Position numbers and translations under genes: made by a program. Below the pieces are notes generated by a model. The model had not been told where the DNA came from, searched no databases, and saw only the letters and a list, made by a program, of their open reading frames with translations. A stretch of DNA of 55,215 bases from a candidate division WS1 bacterium (GTDB lineage: Bacteria > Armatimonadota > Zipacnadia > Zipacnadales > UBA11051): assembly GCA_012518355.1 (NCBI GenBank), contig JAAYSP010000070.1, forward strand, positions 1 through 55,215, given 5' to 3'. Position 1 is the first letter of the stretch. Every line of letters begins with the position of its first letter. Below, one piece after another: positions 34,518 through 43,709 of this stretch.

Positions 34518-35888
34518 ATGCTTCCCATCGTCGCTATAGTTGGCAGGACAAATGTAGGCAAATCGGCGCTCTTCAACCGCCTGGTGGGCCGACGGACGGC
34601 TGTCGTTGAGGACAAACCGGGCATCACCAGAGATCGCATCTACGCCGAAGCTGAGCTGGACGTTCGCCAGGTGCAGCTGGTGGATACCGGTGGCCTGGTC
34701 GGGGCTGAAAACGATGAGCTGATCCTTCAGGTCAGGGCACAGGCGATCACCGCCCTGCAGGGGGCCGATGTGGTCATCTTCATGGTGGATGGCCAGGAAG
34801 GTTTGACAAACCTCGATTACGAGGTGGCCGATATCGTGCGTCGGACCGGTAAGCCATATGTACTGACGGCCAACAAGATGGAGAAGCTGTCGGCCGACTC
34901 AAGCGATTTTCTTGCTCTCGGCATGGGGCCTCCGATTGACATCTCGGCCATCCACGGTCGCGGATTGATGGAGCTGGTTGAGACTGTAGAAGATATGCTG
35001 CCGCCTCCGGAGGAGCTGGAGGCGGCGCCTGATGAGTTGGCCGTAGCTGTCGTGGGGCGGCCAAACGTGGGCAAGAGTGCTTTGGTCAATAGAATAGTCG
35101 GCCACGAGCGTGTCATCGTAAGCGACATGCCCGGCACCACTCGCGATGCTATTGATGTAGTCTTCGAGCGCAAAAGGCAACGCTATCGGCTGGTTGACAC
35201 GGCAGGCTTGCGCAGGCGTTCGCACCGGCAGGATGTCGAGTTCTACTCCGGCCTGCGTACCTTCCAGGCAGTGGCGCGGGCCCATATCGTGCTCGTCATG
35301 CTCGATGCACACGAAGGTATCAGTAGACTTGACGCGCGAGTTGCGGGCGAGATCATGGAAGCCGAACGTGCCGCCATCATCGTGGCCAACAAATGGGACC
35401 TGGTCGCCAAATCTGCTGAGCCCGATGAGGAATTTCCGGATCTGGATTACGAAAAGACTGAGAGAACGCTGCGCAAAGACTTCGCCAGGATCGTGCGTCA
35501 CGAGCTGCAGTTTCTCTCCTATGCGCCTATAGCGTACACTTCTGCACTCACCGGCGATGGCATTGGCTCGCTGCTGGCCGATGTCCGACGGGTGCATGAG
35601 CAGTTTGTCAAGCGCATCGACACGGGGCCGTTGAATCGGGTGCTTCGGGACGCGGTGGCCGCGCATAGTCCTCCAACTAGAAGAGGGCGCCAGCCCCGAC
35701 TGTACTATGTGGCGCAGGTGCGAACCGGGCCACCGACATTTGTCATCTTCGTCAACGACCCGGAACTCATCCATTTTTCGTACGAACGCTACGTGAGCAA
35801 CAAGTTGCGGGAGGCGTTCGGATTCGAGGGCACACCTATCCGCATCCTGTGGCGGGCCCGGCAGCGCCGCGATAGCCCGAGAGAGTGA
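34518..35888 (+). CDS. der: Ribosome-assembly GTPase Der (EngA)
   Basis: A 456-residue double-GTPase needed for 50S subunit maturation. G domain 1 has GRTNVGKS (9-16), GITRDR and DTGG (56-59); its NKxD is written NKMEK, with Glu in place of Asp. G domain 2 has GRPNVGKS (180-187), MPGTTRD, DTAGL and NKWD. The C-terminal KH-like domain (about 345-440) includes LYYVAQVRTGPPTFVIFVN and the arginine-rich end typical of Der. It is tightly packed: three bases after leuD and seven before plsY. Confidence 0.96.
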   Translation: MLPIVAIVGRTNVGKSALFNRLVGRRTAVVEDKPGITRDRIYAEAELDVRQVQLVDTGGLVGAENDELILQVRAQAITALQGADVVIFMVDGQEGLTNLDYEVADIVRRTGKPYVLTANKMEKLSADSSDFLALGMGPPIDISAIHGRGLMELVETVEDMLPPPEELEAAPDELAVAVVGRPNVGKSALVNRIVGHERVIVSDMPGTTRDAIDVVFERKRQRYRLVDTAGLRRRSHRQDVEFYSGLRTFQAVARAHIVLVMLDAHEGISRLDARVAGEIMEAERAAIIVANKWDLVAKSAEPDEEFPDLDYEKTERTLRKDFARIVRHELQFLSYAPIAYTSALTGDGIGSLLADVRRVHEQFVKRIDTGPLNRVLRDAVAAHSPPTRRGRQPRLYYVAQVRTGPPTFVIFVNDPELIHFSYERYVSNKLREAFGFEGTPIRILWRARQRRDSPRE

Positions 35889-35895
35889 GCAGCAT

Positions 35896-36537
35896 ATGTG
35901 GCTGGGCCCGGTAGTCGTAGCCGCCTGCTTTCTGATAGGAGGTTTGCCAGCCGGACTGTTGATAGCTCGGAGCTACGGCATAGCCGACATCCGCCGATAT
36001 GGTAGCGGTAACATCGGCGCCTCAAACGTTTTGCGCACTGTAGGCGTGAAGCCTGCGCTCGTCGTGTGGCTTGTGGACATCGCCAAGGGGGCCCTGCCCA
36101 CAGTAGCTGCCGGCATCGTACTCCAGCATGGCGACTGGTGGCATGCTTCCGCGGCTTTTGCAACCGTGGTCGGACACTGTTTTTCACCGTATCTGGGGTT
36201 TCGCGGCGGCAGGGGAGTGGCTACGGGGCTTGGTGTCATGATAGCTATCGAATGGCGAGCCGGGCTGCTGGCTTTTGCTATCTGGATCGTACTAACCGCC
36301 ATCACTCGGTATATATCGCTCAGTTCGGTGCTGGCGGCTCTCTCGTGCAGCCCGCTATACTTGCTGTTTGGCGGTGATTCGAAGCCACTACTGGTGTGTG
36401 TGGTATCCATGGGGGTACTGATCACAGTCCGCCACATGCCCAATCTGCGCCGCCTCCTGGCGGGAACTGAACACAAGATTGGCCAGCGGGTGACGTTGCC
36501 GCATGGGGCATCTGGACATGAGCAGCCTGACCAGTGA
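35896..36537 (+). CDS. plsY: Glycerol-3-phosphate acyltransferase PlsY
   Basis: A 213-residue multipass membrane enzyme that acylates glycerol-3-phosphate from acyl-phosphate in phospholipid synthesis. The three conserved loops are visible: YGSGNIGASNVLRTVG, GHCFSPYLGFRGGRGVATGL and VRHMPNLRRLLAGTEHKIG, between five hydrophobic segments. The C-terminus extends slightly and overlaps the start of gpsA by about 35 bp. Pairing with gpsA, which makes its substrate, is a common arrangement. Confidence 0.95.
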   Translation: MWLGPVVVAACFLIGGLPAGLLIARSYGIADIRRYGSGNIGASNVLRTVGVKPALVVWLVDIAKGALPTVAAGIVLQHGDWWHASAAFATVVGHCFSPYLGFRGGRGVATGLGVMIAIEWRAGLLAFAIWIVLTAITRYISLSSVLAALSCSPLYLLFGGDSKPLLVCVVSMGVLITVRHMPNLRRLLAGTEHKIGQRVTLPHGASGHEQPDQ

Positions 36538-37579
36538 TAACAGAAGCCTCATTTGCGCGGTCATCGGCGCCGGAGCCTGGGGTACTACTCTGGCCCTGCT
36601 TCTCGGCAGACAGGGATGCCAGGTCCGCCTCTGGGCCAGGCGGCCAGAGATGGTTCGGCAGATACAGCAGACCGGCGAAAACCAGCGCTATCTACCCGAC
36701 ATCCAGTTGCCGGATTCGGTGGCTGCTCATCATAGCCTGGGGGCGACTCTTGAAGGCACCGATGCCGTAGTTATCGCCGTGCCGTCAGTGGGTCTGCGAC
36801 AGGTAGCGGCGCAGATGACTGCATATCTGCCGGATCAGGCGCTGGTAATCTGTGCTACCAAAGGCATGGAGCGCGGTAGCGGCAAGCGCATGAGTCAGGT
36901 ACTTGCAGAAGAGTTGCCTGCCTGTCATGCCAGGTCGCTGCTGGCTCTGTCAGGCCCCAACTTGAGCCGCGAGATAGCCGACGGATTGCCCGCAGTCAGC
37001 GTGGTTGCAGGTACTGATTTAGCCGCAGCCGAGAAAGCTCAGGCGCTCTTGAGCAGTGACCTCTTCCGGGTTTACACGAATTGTGATATAATCGGAGTCG
37101 AGCTTGGGGGGGCACTCAAGAATGTCATCGCCGTCGGGGCCGGAATTAGTGATGGCCTTGGCTATGGTGACAATGCCAAAGCTTCCCTGATTACGCGGGG
37201 ACTGGCCGAGATTTGCCGTTTCAGTCGTGCCCTGGGTGCCCTACCGGAGACTCTGTGGGGAATCGCCGGTGTTGGCGATCTGATAGCCACTTGTGACAGC
37301 AAGCTCAGTCGCAACTGGACCCTCGGCTATCGAGTAGGACAGGGCGAGCCGGTAGGAGACGTGCTTGCGAGCATGCACGATGTGGCCGAAGGCTACTACA
37401 CTACTCATGCAGCACGCCAGAAGGCCGGCGAAGTGTCAGTGGAGACACCGATAATTCAAGCAGTTGCCGAAATCTTGTATGAACAGGGTGCACCGGCAGA
37501 GGTGGCGCGGCGTTTGATGGTCCGTCGTCACCGAAATGAACACGAAGATTGGCATGGCGGCGTGGCTGGTAATACGTAA
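36503..37579 (+). CDS. gpsA: Glycerol-3-phosphate dehydrogenase [NAD(P)+]
   Basis: A 358-residue enzyme reducing dihydroxyacetone phosphate to sn-glycerol-3-phosphate, the substrate of PlsY. The N-terminal Rossmann motif is VIGAGAWGTTLALLLG, followed by VIAVPSVGLRQVA, CATKGMERGSG and LSGPNLSREIADGLP. The catalytic lysine lies in ELGGALKNVIAVGAGI, and GDLIATCDSKLSRN and the C-terminal helical domain are intact. Two starts are about equally good, ATG 36503 and ATG 36518; the latter puts the nucleotide motif at a more usual distance. It overlaps plsY. Confidence 0.95.
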   Translation: MGHLDMSSLTSDNRSLICAVIGAGAWGTTLALLLGRQGCQVRLWARRPEMVRQIQQTGENQRYLPDIQLPDSVAAHHSLGATLEGTDAVVIAVPSVGLRQVAAQMTAYLPDQALVICATKGMERGSGKRMSQVLAEELPACHARSLLALSGPNLSREIADGLPAVSVVAGTDLAAAEKAQALLSSDLFRVYTNCDIIGVELGGALKNVIAVGAGISDGLGYGDNAKASLITRGLAEICRFSRALGALPETLWGIAGVGDLIATCDSKLSRNWTLGYRVGQGEPVGDVLASMHDVAEGYYTTHAARQKAGEVSVETPIIQAVAEILYEQGAPAEVARRLMVRRHRNEHEDWHGGVAGNT

Positions 37580-37669
37580 GATGTTTTGACCTACAAGAAG
37601 GAATAGCCGCAAGAGGTGGCGAACTCTAACCATCGCTAGCGGGTGTATGTATCATCCCGGAGGTGCGTG

Positions 37670-37954
37670 ATGGCCGTTACCGCAGGCAAAACCGACATAA
37701 TAGATGCAGTAGCAGAAAAGACAGGGCTCACCAAAAAGGATGCCCAGAGTGCAGTAGATGCGATGCTTGAGGCCATCGTCGACTCACTCCAGCGGGGAGA
37801 GCGAGTGCAACTGACTGGTTTTGGTACCTTCGAGACGCGGGAGCGCAAGGAGCGCAAAGGAAGCAACATCCAGACCGGTGAAGAGATAATCATACCTGCC
37901 TCCACGGTACCTGCTTTCAAACCGGGGAAGGCACTTAGAGATGCGGTGAAGTAG
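37670..37954 (+). CDS. hup: HU/IHF-family DNA-binding protein
   Basis: A 94-residue histone-like protein that bends DNA as a dimer. The HU order is clear: [20 protein letters not shown], an alpha-helical body, [19 protein letters not shown], a beta-arm ([20 protein letters not shown]) and [10 protein letters not shown]. The arm tip has PAS where most HUs have the intercalating proline of a RNP or KIP motif. I chose ATG 37670 because GGAGG lies six bases upstream; the longer frame from 37643 would add a non-conserved leader. It is 90 bp downstream of gpsA and 11 bp upstream of tRNA-Pro. Confidence 0.96.
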   Translation: MAVTAGKTDIIDAVAEKTGLTKKDAQSAVDAMLEAIVDSLQRGERVQLTGFGTFETRERKERKGSNIQTGEEIIIPASTVPAFKPGKALRDAVK

Positions 37955-37965
37955 CAAGTCTGGGT

Positions 37966-38043
37966 CGGGGCGTGGCGCAGTTTGGTTAGCGCGTTGGTCT
38001 GGGGGACCAAAGGTCGCCGGTTCGAGTCCGGCCGCCCCGACCA
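37966..38043 (+). tRNA. tRNA-Pro (anticodon GGG)
   Basis: A complete cloverleaf. Acceptor CGGGGCG pairs with CGCCCCG, D stem GCGC with GCGC, anticodon stem TTGGT with ACCAA around loop CTGGGGG (anticodon GGG at 38001-38003, reading CCC/CCU). The T arm is GCCGG-TTCGAGT-CCGGC, discriminator A at 38040, and the CCA end is encoded (38041-38043). No intron. Confidence 0.98.
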
Positions 38044-38217
38044 ATCTAGGCTTGTTTACTGTCCTACAGCGGCCCCCAGGTGGCCGATACAAGCACCAAC
38101 AGAGGTTCTACAGAGTGAAATGGCCGCCCGATTGCACTATGCGGGCGGCTTTGTCTTATCTGCATCCGTTCGTCGCTCGCAGTCTCGATGACCACTGCCT
38201 TCAGGAGAAAACTACAC

Positions 38218-39468
38218 ATGAACTCCAAAGCGCTCTTCGATCTGACAGCCAGTCGCTACATGCAGCATGCCAACCCGGGAATTGCCACTCTCACCAGGTT
38301 CATGGGCTTGGAAACGGTGGAGCATCGCGCCAAAGGCTGCTATGTCTACGGTCCGGAAGGCGAAGCTTATCTCGACTGCCTGGGAGGGCCGGGCGTGTTC
38401 ACCATAGGCCATCGCCATCCGGCAGTGGTTGAGGCTATGCATAATCAGTTGGAGTTGATGGCACTGGGCAGCCATATACTGCTGGACCCGGTTATGGCAG
38501 AAGCTGCAGAGAAGGTCGCAGCACTCTGCCCGGGTGATATCCAGTATGTTTTCTTCTGCAACAGCGGGGCCGAAGCGGTGGAAGGCGCCCTAAAAGCTGC
38601 CCGTATGCACACTGGCCGACCGGACTTCGTGTGCGCTCAGGGGGGCTTTCACGGTAAGACTTTCGGAGCGCTATCGGCATCAGGGCGCGACGTCTACAAA
38701 ACACCTTTCGAGCCGCTGCTGGCCGGCTTCACTCACGTGCCGTTTGGGGACGAAAGCGCACTTGTCCAGGCTGTAACAGACACCACTGCGGCGGTACTGC
38801 TGGAGCCGATACAGTGTGAAAACGGCATCATCATCCCACCGGCCGGATACCTGCAGACGGCCCGCGAGATTTGCGATCGCAATGGTGCTTTGCTGATACT
38901 GGACGAGATTCAGACTGGTCTGGGGCGCACCGGCCGCATGTGGGCCTGTGATGAGGAAGAGGTGACGCCTGACATAATCACTCTCGGCAAAGCGCTGGGT
39001 GGTGGCATGATGCCTGTCGGCGCATTCGCTGCCAGGCCGGCGGTATGGGATATATTCGAAGAAAACCCATATGTCCATACATCTACTTTTGGCGGCAATC
39101 CTCTGGCTTGCAGGGCCGTCGTATCGGCCCTCGAAGTGATCGTGGATGAAGACATAGCTACTCTTTGTGCACGCCGTGGTGAGCATCTACTCGCAGGTAT
39201 GCAGCAGGTGGCCGCCGAATTTAGTCATGTCATCGCGCAGGTGCGGGGCAAAGGGCTGCTGGTAGGTGTAGAGTTCCCCGATTCAGACATCGCCAATCTG
39301 GTGATTGCTGGTTTGATACAGGAGAAAATCCTGACCGCTTTCACTCTGAATCAGCCGAAAGTGGTCCGGCTGGAGCCGCCAGCCGTGATCACGGAAGCTG
39401 AGATAGATCGGGTGGTGCAGGTGTTCGCCCAGGCAGCGACTGGTGCGGCGGAGCTGCTGCAACTCTGA
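38218..39468 (+). CDS. Class III PLP aminotransferase (putrescine/acetylornithine type)
   Basis: A 416-residue fold-type I, class III aminotransferase. FCNSGAEAVEGALKAARM, FHGKTFGALSASG, ILDEIQTGLGRTGRMWACDE and the PLP lysine in IITLGKALGGGMMPVGAFAA are all intact. The N-terminus (NPGIATLTRFMGLETVEHRA) resembles putrescine and related omega-amino-acid aminotransferases more than ArgD, which usually begins closer to the YPR/FPV segment. Substrate therefore remains open: putrescine, 4-aminobutyrate, or acetylornithine. AGGAGA lies ten bases before the ATG at 38218. It is followed 18 bp later by the deacetylase lipoprotein. Confidence 0.9.
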   Translation: MNSKALFDLTASRYMQHANPGIATLTRFMGLETVEHRAKGCYVYGPEGEAYLDCLGGPGVFTIGHRHPAVVEAMHNQLELMALGSHILLDPVMAEAAEKVAALCPGDIQYVFFCNSGAEAVEGALKAARMHTGRPDFVCAQGGFHGKTFGALSASGRDVYKTPFEPLLAGFTHVPFGDESALVQAVTDTTAAVLLEPIQCENGIIIPPAGYLQTAREICDRNGALLILDEIQTGLGRTGRMWACDEEEVTPDIITLGKALGGGMMPVGAFAARPAVWDIFEENPYVHTSTFGGNPLACRAVVSALEVIVDEDIATLCARRGEHLLAGMQQVAAEFSHVIAQVRGKGLLVGVEFPDSDIANLVIAGLIQEKILTAFTLNQPKVVRLEPPAVITEAEIDRVVQVFAQAATGAAELLQL

Positions 39469-39486
39469 AGGAAGGTCACAGCAAAC

Positions 39487-40557
39487 ATGCGTGCACCATG
39501 GCTTCTGCTGGCGCTGATGGTCACCACGGGGCTATTGCTGACCGGCTGCTCTCGTCGTGCTGAGCAGGAGCTGGCGGAGCCTGTGCCAGTCGCCACACCC
39601 TCTCTACCCTCCAGGACGCTGCACGTGTTTTGCTACCACGGTGTAGAAGACAGTCCGTCGAATACCTTTTTTAACCGCACGGAAGATTTCGCTGCCCAAA
39701 TGCAAGTACTGGCCGACGAGGGCTTCCACTGTATCAACTGTACGCAGTGGGAACAGTACCTGGCAGGCAAACGAGACCTACCCGATAAGCCGGTGCTCCT
39801 GACCTTTGACGATGGCAACATCAGCGTCTACGACACAGTCCACCCGATCCTGCAGCGCCACGGTTTTACCGCTACCCTGTTCGTGTACAGCTCCGCAATT
39901 GGCAATCAAGGCCATATGAGTTGGGAGCAGCTAAAGGAACTACATAGTCTCGGATACGAGGTTGGCTCGCATACAGTGACCCACGCAAATCTGACCAGAC
40001 GCGATGAAGATGAGAGGCTTGAGGCCTATCAGGCGCGGATTGTCGAGGAGTTGACTGACTCTAAGACGCAGATTGAGAACGCTATCGGAGAGCCGATCAC
40101 GGCTCTGGCCTATCCATACGGCAATTATGACGAATTCGTCATGACCGCAGCACGTGACGCGGGATATCGGATCGCCTTCTCCATAGACCGGGGGGCGGCA
40201 GATGAGCGCTCTGATGCCTGGCGCCTGCCCCGACAGATGGTGGTTCGTGACAATTCACTTCACACGTTCAAACGCTGGCTAACTCTGGAGCCACTGCATC
40301 TGACTGACATTTCGCCACCAGTCGGACAGGTTGCCAGCGATGCCAACGTGGAAATCTGCGCGAAGGTGACAGACGATTCCGTAGTTCTAGATCAGATATC
40401 TGTCGAGGGCGGCAAACAGGCAAAGCTCACTACAGATGACCAGACGGGAAATGTAGTCATCAGCACCACTCTATCTGCAGGCGCCAACAACATAAGACTT
40501 CAGTACCGGGGGAACCCGCCCCGTGAGACGTCCTGGGTGATGGTACATCGCCCATAG
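39487..40557 (+). CDS. Polysaccharide deacetylase (NodB-type) lipoprotein
   Basis: A 356-residue predicted lipoprotein: signal MRAPWLLLALMVTTGLLLTGC with lipobox LTGC (Cys21). The carbohydrate esterase family 4 (NodB) domain spans about 38-265, with metal/active-site motif LLTFDDGN, then VGSHTVTHANLTRR (His-x3-His) and LAYPYGNYDEFV. It would deacetylate N- or O-acetylated glycans at the cell surface. The C-terminal approximately 85 residues form a small beta domain of unknown type, perhaps glycan-binding. GAAGGAAGG precedes the ATG. Eighteen bases separate it from the aminotransferase, so they may share a message although no pathway link is evident. Confidence 0.92.
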   Translation: MRAPWLLLALMVTTGLLLTGCSRRAEQELAEPVPVATPSLPSRTLHVFCYHGVEDSPSNTFFNRTEDFAAQMQVLADEGFHCINCTQWEQYLAGKRDLPDKPVLLTFDDGNISVYDTVHPILQRHGFTATLFVYSSAIGNQGHMSWEQLKELHSLGYEVGSHTVTHANLTRRDEDERLEAYQARIVEELTDSKTQIENAIGEPITALAYPYGNYDEFVMTAARDAGYRIAFSIDRGAADERSDAWRLPRQMVVRDNSLHTFKRWLTLEPLHLTDISPPVGQVASDANVEICAKVTDDSVVLDQISVEGGKQAKLTTDDQTGNVVISTTLSAGANNIRLQYRGNPPRETSWVMVHRP

Positions 40558-40680
40558 CGCTTACTATACCCACCGCGACTGCGAACAGCGATACTGGCCA
40601 GGACAGTGCATAAGCTTCTCAGACGAAAGGGCGCTGAGCGTCGCTGAGCGTCACGACAAGAGTGCGAAGGCGTACATTTT

Positions 40681-42807
40681 ATGCGCCAAGAATCCATAAG
40701 GCTGATAAGTCAACGGTCACCGCGAAGTGTGAGACGCCAACGTCAGGCGCAACAGCGCTCGTTTTGCTGCTGCTCGCTGCTGGTCGTGGTGTCACTGTTG
40801 CTAGCTTTGATAGCATTTCGGGGTGCTGCTGGCAATTGGCTTAACAGAGCGGAGAAAAGTAAGTCCGATGTTGGTCCGGTGGTGCTATACCCCCTGGAGT
40901 TGCACGTAGGTCAGGAGGCTTACTATCGGTATGGTCTGGTGCATCTAACCGCAGATGTGTTGGATCCGCATGGGAGCGTTGTGACTGACCAGGACGATCT
41001 GTTAGTCACCGTCATGCGCGATGGCGAGCCGGTCACAACGGTGGGCAACGTGACCAAGGTGCGCTTGAAGTATGACCGCAAGGCCGGGAAATACTCGACA
41101 TTTTGGCCTGTTCCGTGGAATTGCGAGCCCGGCATGTATGTTGCCGAGGCCCAGCTCGAAGTCGCCAATCCCGACCAGTGGCCCTGGGCGCTGCCGCAGG
41201 GCCGTAAGAACGACCAGGATGAAGAGAAGACCGCGATTGAGGGCAAGGCGTGGTGCGTGTCCAGAGTACACTTTCGTGTTGGGGCGGCACCCAGACCCGA
41301 TTTGCCGGCCGGCACATGTATAGCCACCTGGGAGGCAGATTTCCGACCTGATGGGATCACCAAACCTGAGGGCGGTACCGGTGATTGGAGGACGATGTTC
41401 GATTGGTGCGAGTATCTGGGGGCTGATAGTTTCTGGTTCCGCGGAGCAGTTTCGGAGGCCTATCAGGGCACTCTGACCATGGAGCAGCCTTTCAAGGCCT
41501 ACAACTTGCAGGCGATCCCCAGATTGGGCGCAGAGGCGCATCGTCGAGGACTGAAATTTGGTGTTTGGGCCGTCGCCTATGCCACCTATCCCAAGCAGAC
41601 CAATCGTAACAAACCCGAATATCAGTACGCGAAAGACATCAGTCGTGGGACTGGCAAGGTATCCGACCTCGAATTCGTGTCCCTGCTGGATGAACAGCGG
41701 ATTGACCATCTGGCGCGTTTTGTTGCCGACATGGAGGCCCTGCCTGAAGTAGACTATATCGGCTTTGACTATTTCCGAAGCGATCGCGGTGGCTACGAGA
41801 TGGTGGATCGCTTCACTGATGAGATGCCGGTGCAGCTACCCAGCAACTGGGACGGAATGGATGGCACTCAGCGCATGTTGTATGTGGCCAAGGCAATCGA
41901 GGGTGGTGGCTGGCAGAAAAATCCCGACTTTTATGACTGCTGGAACTGGTGGCGCGCCCACATTGGCGCCTCCAACCTGCTGAAAATCCGACAGAAAACG
42001 GTAGTGACCAAGCCTCTTTGGATCTTCGTACTGAGCTGGCGTCATGGAGTGCAGCACGGCCAGGATCCGCTCATGCTAACCGATGCCGGTGTGACCATGC
42101 TCGCGCCCATGCTGTACCAGGTGCCCGGGCGCAGCCACTTCGACACGATGGTCAGGGACTGGAACCAGTATCTTCGCCCTGACCAGATCAACCTCGCGGT
42201 GGGCGATCAGGTGGACTTTTTCTGGCACCAAAAGACTCTCAATCCCGCTGCTCCTGAAGAGCTCTATGACCGAATAGTCAGTGCTCATCGTGACTATGAG
42301 CCCGGCGAAGGCACCACCAGAGGGGCATTTTGGCATGATATCAGTCGTGCTGCAGTGGGTGGTTCACGCGGTCCCTATCCGGGCAGCGAATGGGCACTTG
42401 CCGGGGCCGCGGCATTCACGACGGTGCGCAACAATTGGGAAGTGTACCCGCTGCGCGCCACGATGCAGCAGATCAAACGAACCGGTGGTTCTCAATTTGT
42501 GGCTACTGTTGCAATTGAGAACATCTCTCAAGAACAGATCACAGACATATCAGCACGTATCATGAAGACGCCCAACATCGCCTCAAGCGACCGCGAACAG
42601 CGTGTGGTCAAGAGCCTCGGCCCAGGAGAGACCATAACAGTGCCGTTCGAAGGACGCATCACTGCTTCTGCAGGCGACCGGGCAAATCGTTTCATGGTAG
42701 CAGTGCGACTTGTCTGGCCTGATGGCGACTACGGTGAGATGTTTCGACGCGATTTGCCACGCCAACAGACCGTCATGGAATACGTCAGTCTGGGATCGGG
42801 CGGTTAG
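40681..42807 (+). CDS. Membrane-anchored TIM-barrel glycosidase-like protein
   Basis: A 708-residue protein with a very basic N-terminus, a CCC triplet just inside one membrane segment (about 28-48), and an exported body. Residues about 65-215 look like a beta-sandwich (LYPLELHVGQEAYYRYG). About 220-560 fit a glycosidase-like TIM barrel: GADSFWFRGAVSEAYQG, GLKFGVWAVAYATYP, EVDYIGFDYFRSDRGGY (possible nucleophile Asp region), KPLWIFVLSWRHGVQH and VTMLAPMLYQVPG. A final beta domain (about 600-700) follows. I cannot assign a GH family; the plan resembles GHL/DUF-type hydrolases. GAAGG lies about 11 bases before the ATG. Confidence 0.75.
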   Translation: MRQESIRLISQRSPRSVRRQRQAQQRSFCCCSLLVVVSLLLALIAFRGAAGNWLNRAEKSKSDVGPVVLYPLELHVGQEAYYRYGLVHLTADVLDPHGSVVTDQDDLLVTVMRDGEPVTTVGNVTKVRLKYDRKAGKYSTFWPVPWNCEPGMYVAEAQLEVANPDQWPWALPQGRKNDQDEEKTAIEGKAWCVSRVHFRVGAAPRPDLPAGTCIATWEADFRPDGITKPEGGTGDWRTMFDWCEYLGADSFWFRGAVSEAYQGTLTMEQPFKAYNLQAIPRLGAEAHRRGLKFGVWAVAYATYPKQTNRNKPEYQYAKDISRGTGKVSDLEFVSLLDEQRIDHLARFVADMEALPEVDYIGFDYFRSDRGGYEMVDRFTDEMPVQLPSNWDGMDGTQRMLYVAKAIEGGGWQKNPDFYDCWNWWRAHIGASNLLKIRQKTVVTKPLWIFVLSWRHGVQHGQDPLMLTDAGVTMLAPMLYQVPGRSHFDTMVRDWNQYLRPDQINLAVGDQVDFFWHQKTLNPAAPEELYDRIVSAHRDYEPGEGTTRGAFWHDISRAAVGGSRGPYPGSEWALAGAAAFTTVRNNWEVYPLRATMQQIKRTGGSQFVATVAIENISQEQITDISARIMKTPNIASSDREQRVVKSLGPGETITVPFEGRITASAGDRANRFMVAVRLVWPDGDYGEMFRRDLPRQQTVMEYVSLGSGG

Positions 42808-42876
42808 AAAGAATGCGATATATAGTTGTCCCGGTATACTGGATATAACCGCTGCGGTCCACAGAGACCTATGTGC

Positions 42877-42885
42877 TGTTACAAT
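42877..42885 (+). promoter_or_regulatory. Extended -10 promoter candidate
   Basis: TGT-TACAAT, an extended -10 with one mismatch, 56 bp before the methyltransferase ATG. No clear -35 at the usual distance. Confidence 0.35.
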
Positions 42886-42941
42886 AGCAGCATTGTCGGG
42901 ATCGATTCGCATGGAGAAAGCTACGATGGAGCGTTGCACAG

Positions 42942-43706
42942 ATGGAGTCTTCAGATTTCACCCGTCCGGGTGCAGGCGAGTTTGACCAGGTAGCCGAGTA
43001 CTATGACCACCTGATGAAAACGGTCCCGTATCGGCATTGGGTGGACTACGTGGAGAGCCTGCTGCGGCGATGGGAGGCTCGACCCGTGGATGTTCTGGAC
43101 CTGGCTTGCGGGACTGGGCGAGTGGGTAGTGAGATGGTGCGGCGCGGCTATCAAGTGCGAGGTGCCGACCTGGCCGAGCCGATGGTTCGTGAGTGCATCC
43201 GGCAGGAGCCCCCGTTGCCAGCTATGGTATGTGATGCCAGTCGGATTGGGATCGCTGATACGCGACTTGACCTGGTCGTCAGCCTGTATGACAGCCTGAA
43301 CTACATACTGGTCCCCGAGAAGCTTGCTGCAGCCGTGCGGGAGGCTCATCGCATTCTGCGCTCCGGCGGGCTTTTCATTTTCGATTTGAACACCGAACGG
43401 GCGCTGGCGTCGGGCCTGTTCACTCAAGACAACATGCGTAGTGATGATCCCTTGCAGTACACCTGGGAGGCGCACTGGGACCCCAAAAGCCGCATATGCA
43501 GGGTGGATATGCTGTATTACTGGAACGGTGATGGTGGGCCGAAGCACTTTCGCGAGACGCACTATCAGAGAGCTTACGACAACTCCGAGGTGCTTTCCAT
43601 GCTGCGGATGGCCGGTTTCACACGGTTTGAGTCGTATTCGGCATACACCTTTAGAGCAGTCACACCCCTGAGTGATCGGGCCTACTATGTGGCTGTGAAG
43701 GAGTGA
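42942..43706 (+). CDS. Class I SAM-dependent methyltransferase
   Basis: A 254-residue methyltransferase. The SAM-binding glycine loop is VLDLACGTGRVGSEMVRRG (about 50-68), followed by the acidic post-loop GADLAEPMVREC, LVVSLYDSLNYILVPEK and RILRSGGLFIFDLNTERA. Length and the late YYWNGDGG beta-segment match small-molecule methyltransferases of the Methyltransf_25 type; the acceptor is unknown. GGAG lies nine bases before the ATG. The stop is three bases before the next gene, a small lipoprotein, so the two are cotranscribed. Confidence 0.9.
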   Translation: MESSDFTRPGAGEFDQVAEYYDHLMKTVPYRHWVDYVESLLRRWEARPVDVLDLACGTGRVGSEMVRRGYQVRGADLAEPMVRECIRQEPPLPAMVCDASRIGIADTRLDLVVSLYDSLNYILVPEKLAAAVREAHRILRSGGLFIFDLNTERALASGLFTQDNMRSDDPLQYTWEAHWDPKSRICRVDMLYYWNGDGGPKHFRETHYQRAYDNSEVLSMLRMAGFTRFESYSAYTFRAVTPLSDRAYYVAVKE

Positions 43707-43709
43707 GGC

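Noticed and set aside
37966-38043. tRNA-Pro as an integration site for a mobile element
   Set aside because: No integrase, no repeat of the tRNA 3' end nearby, and the flanking genes are normal chromosomal ones.
40626-40650. CGCTGAGCGT direct repeat
   Set aside because: Only two 10-bp copies in a short gap; too little to call an operator.
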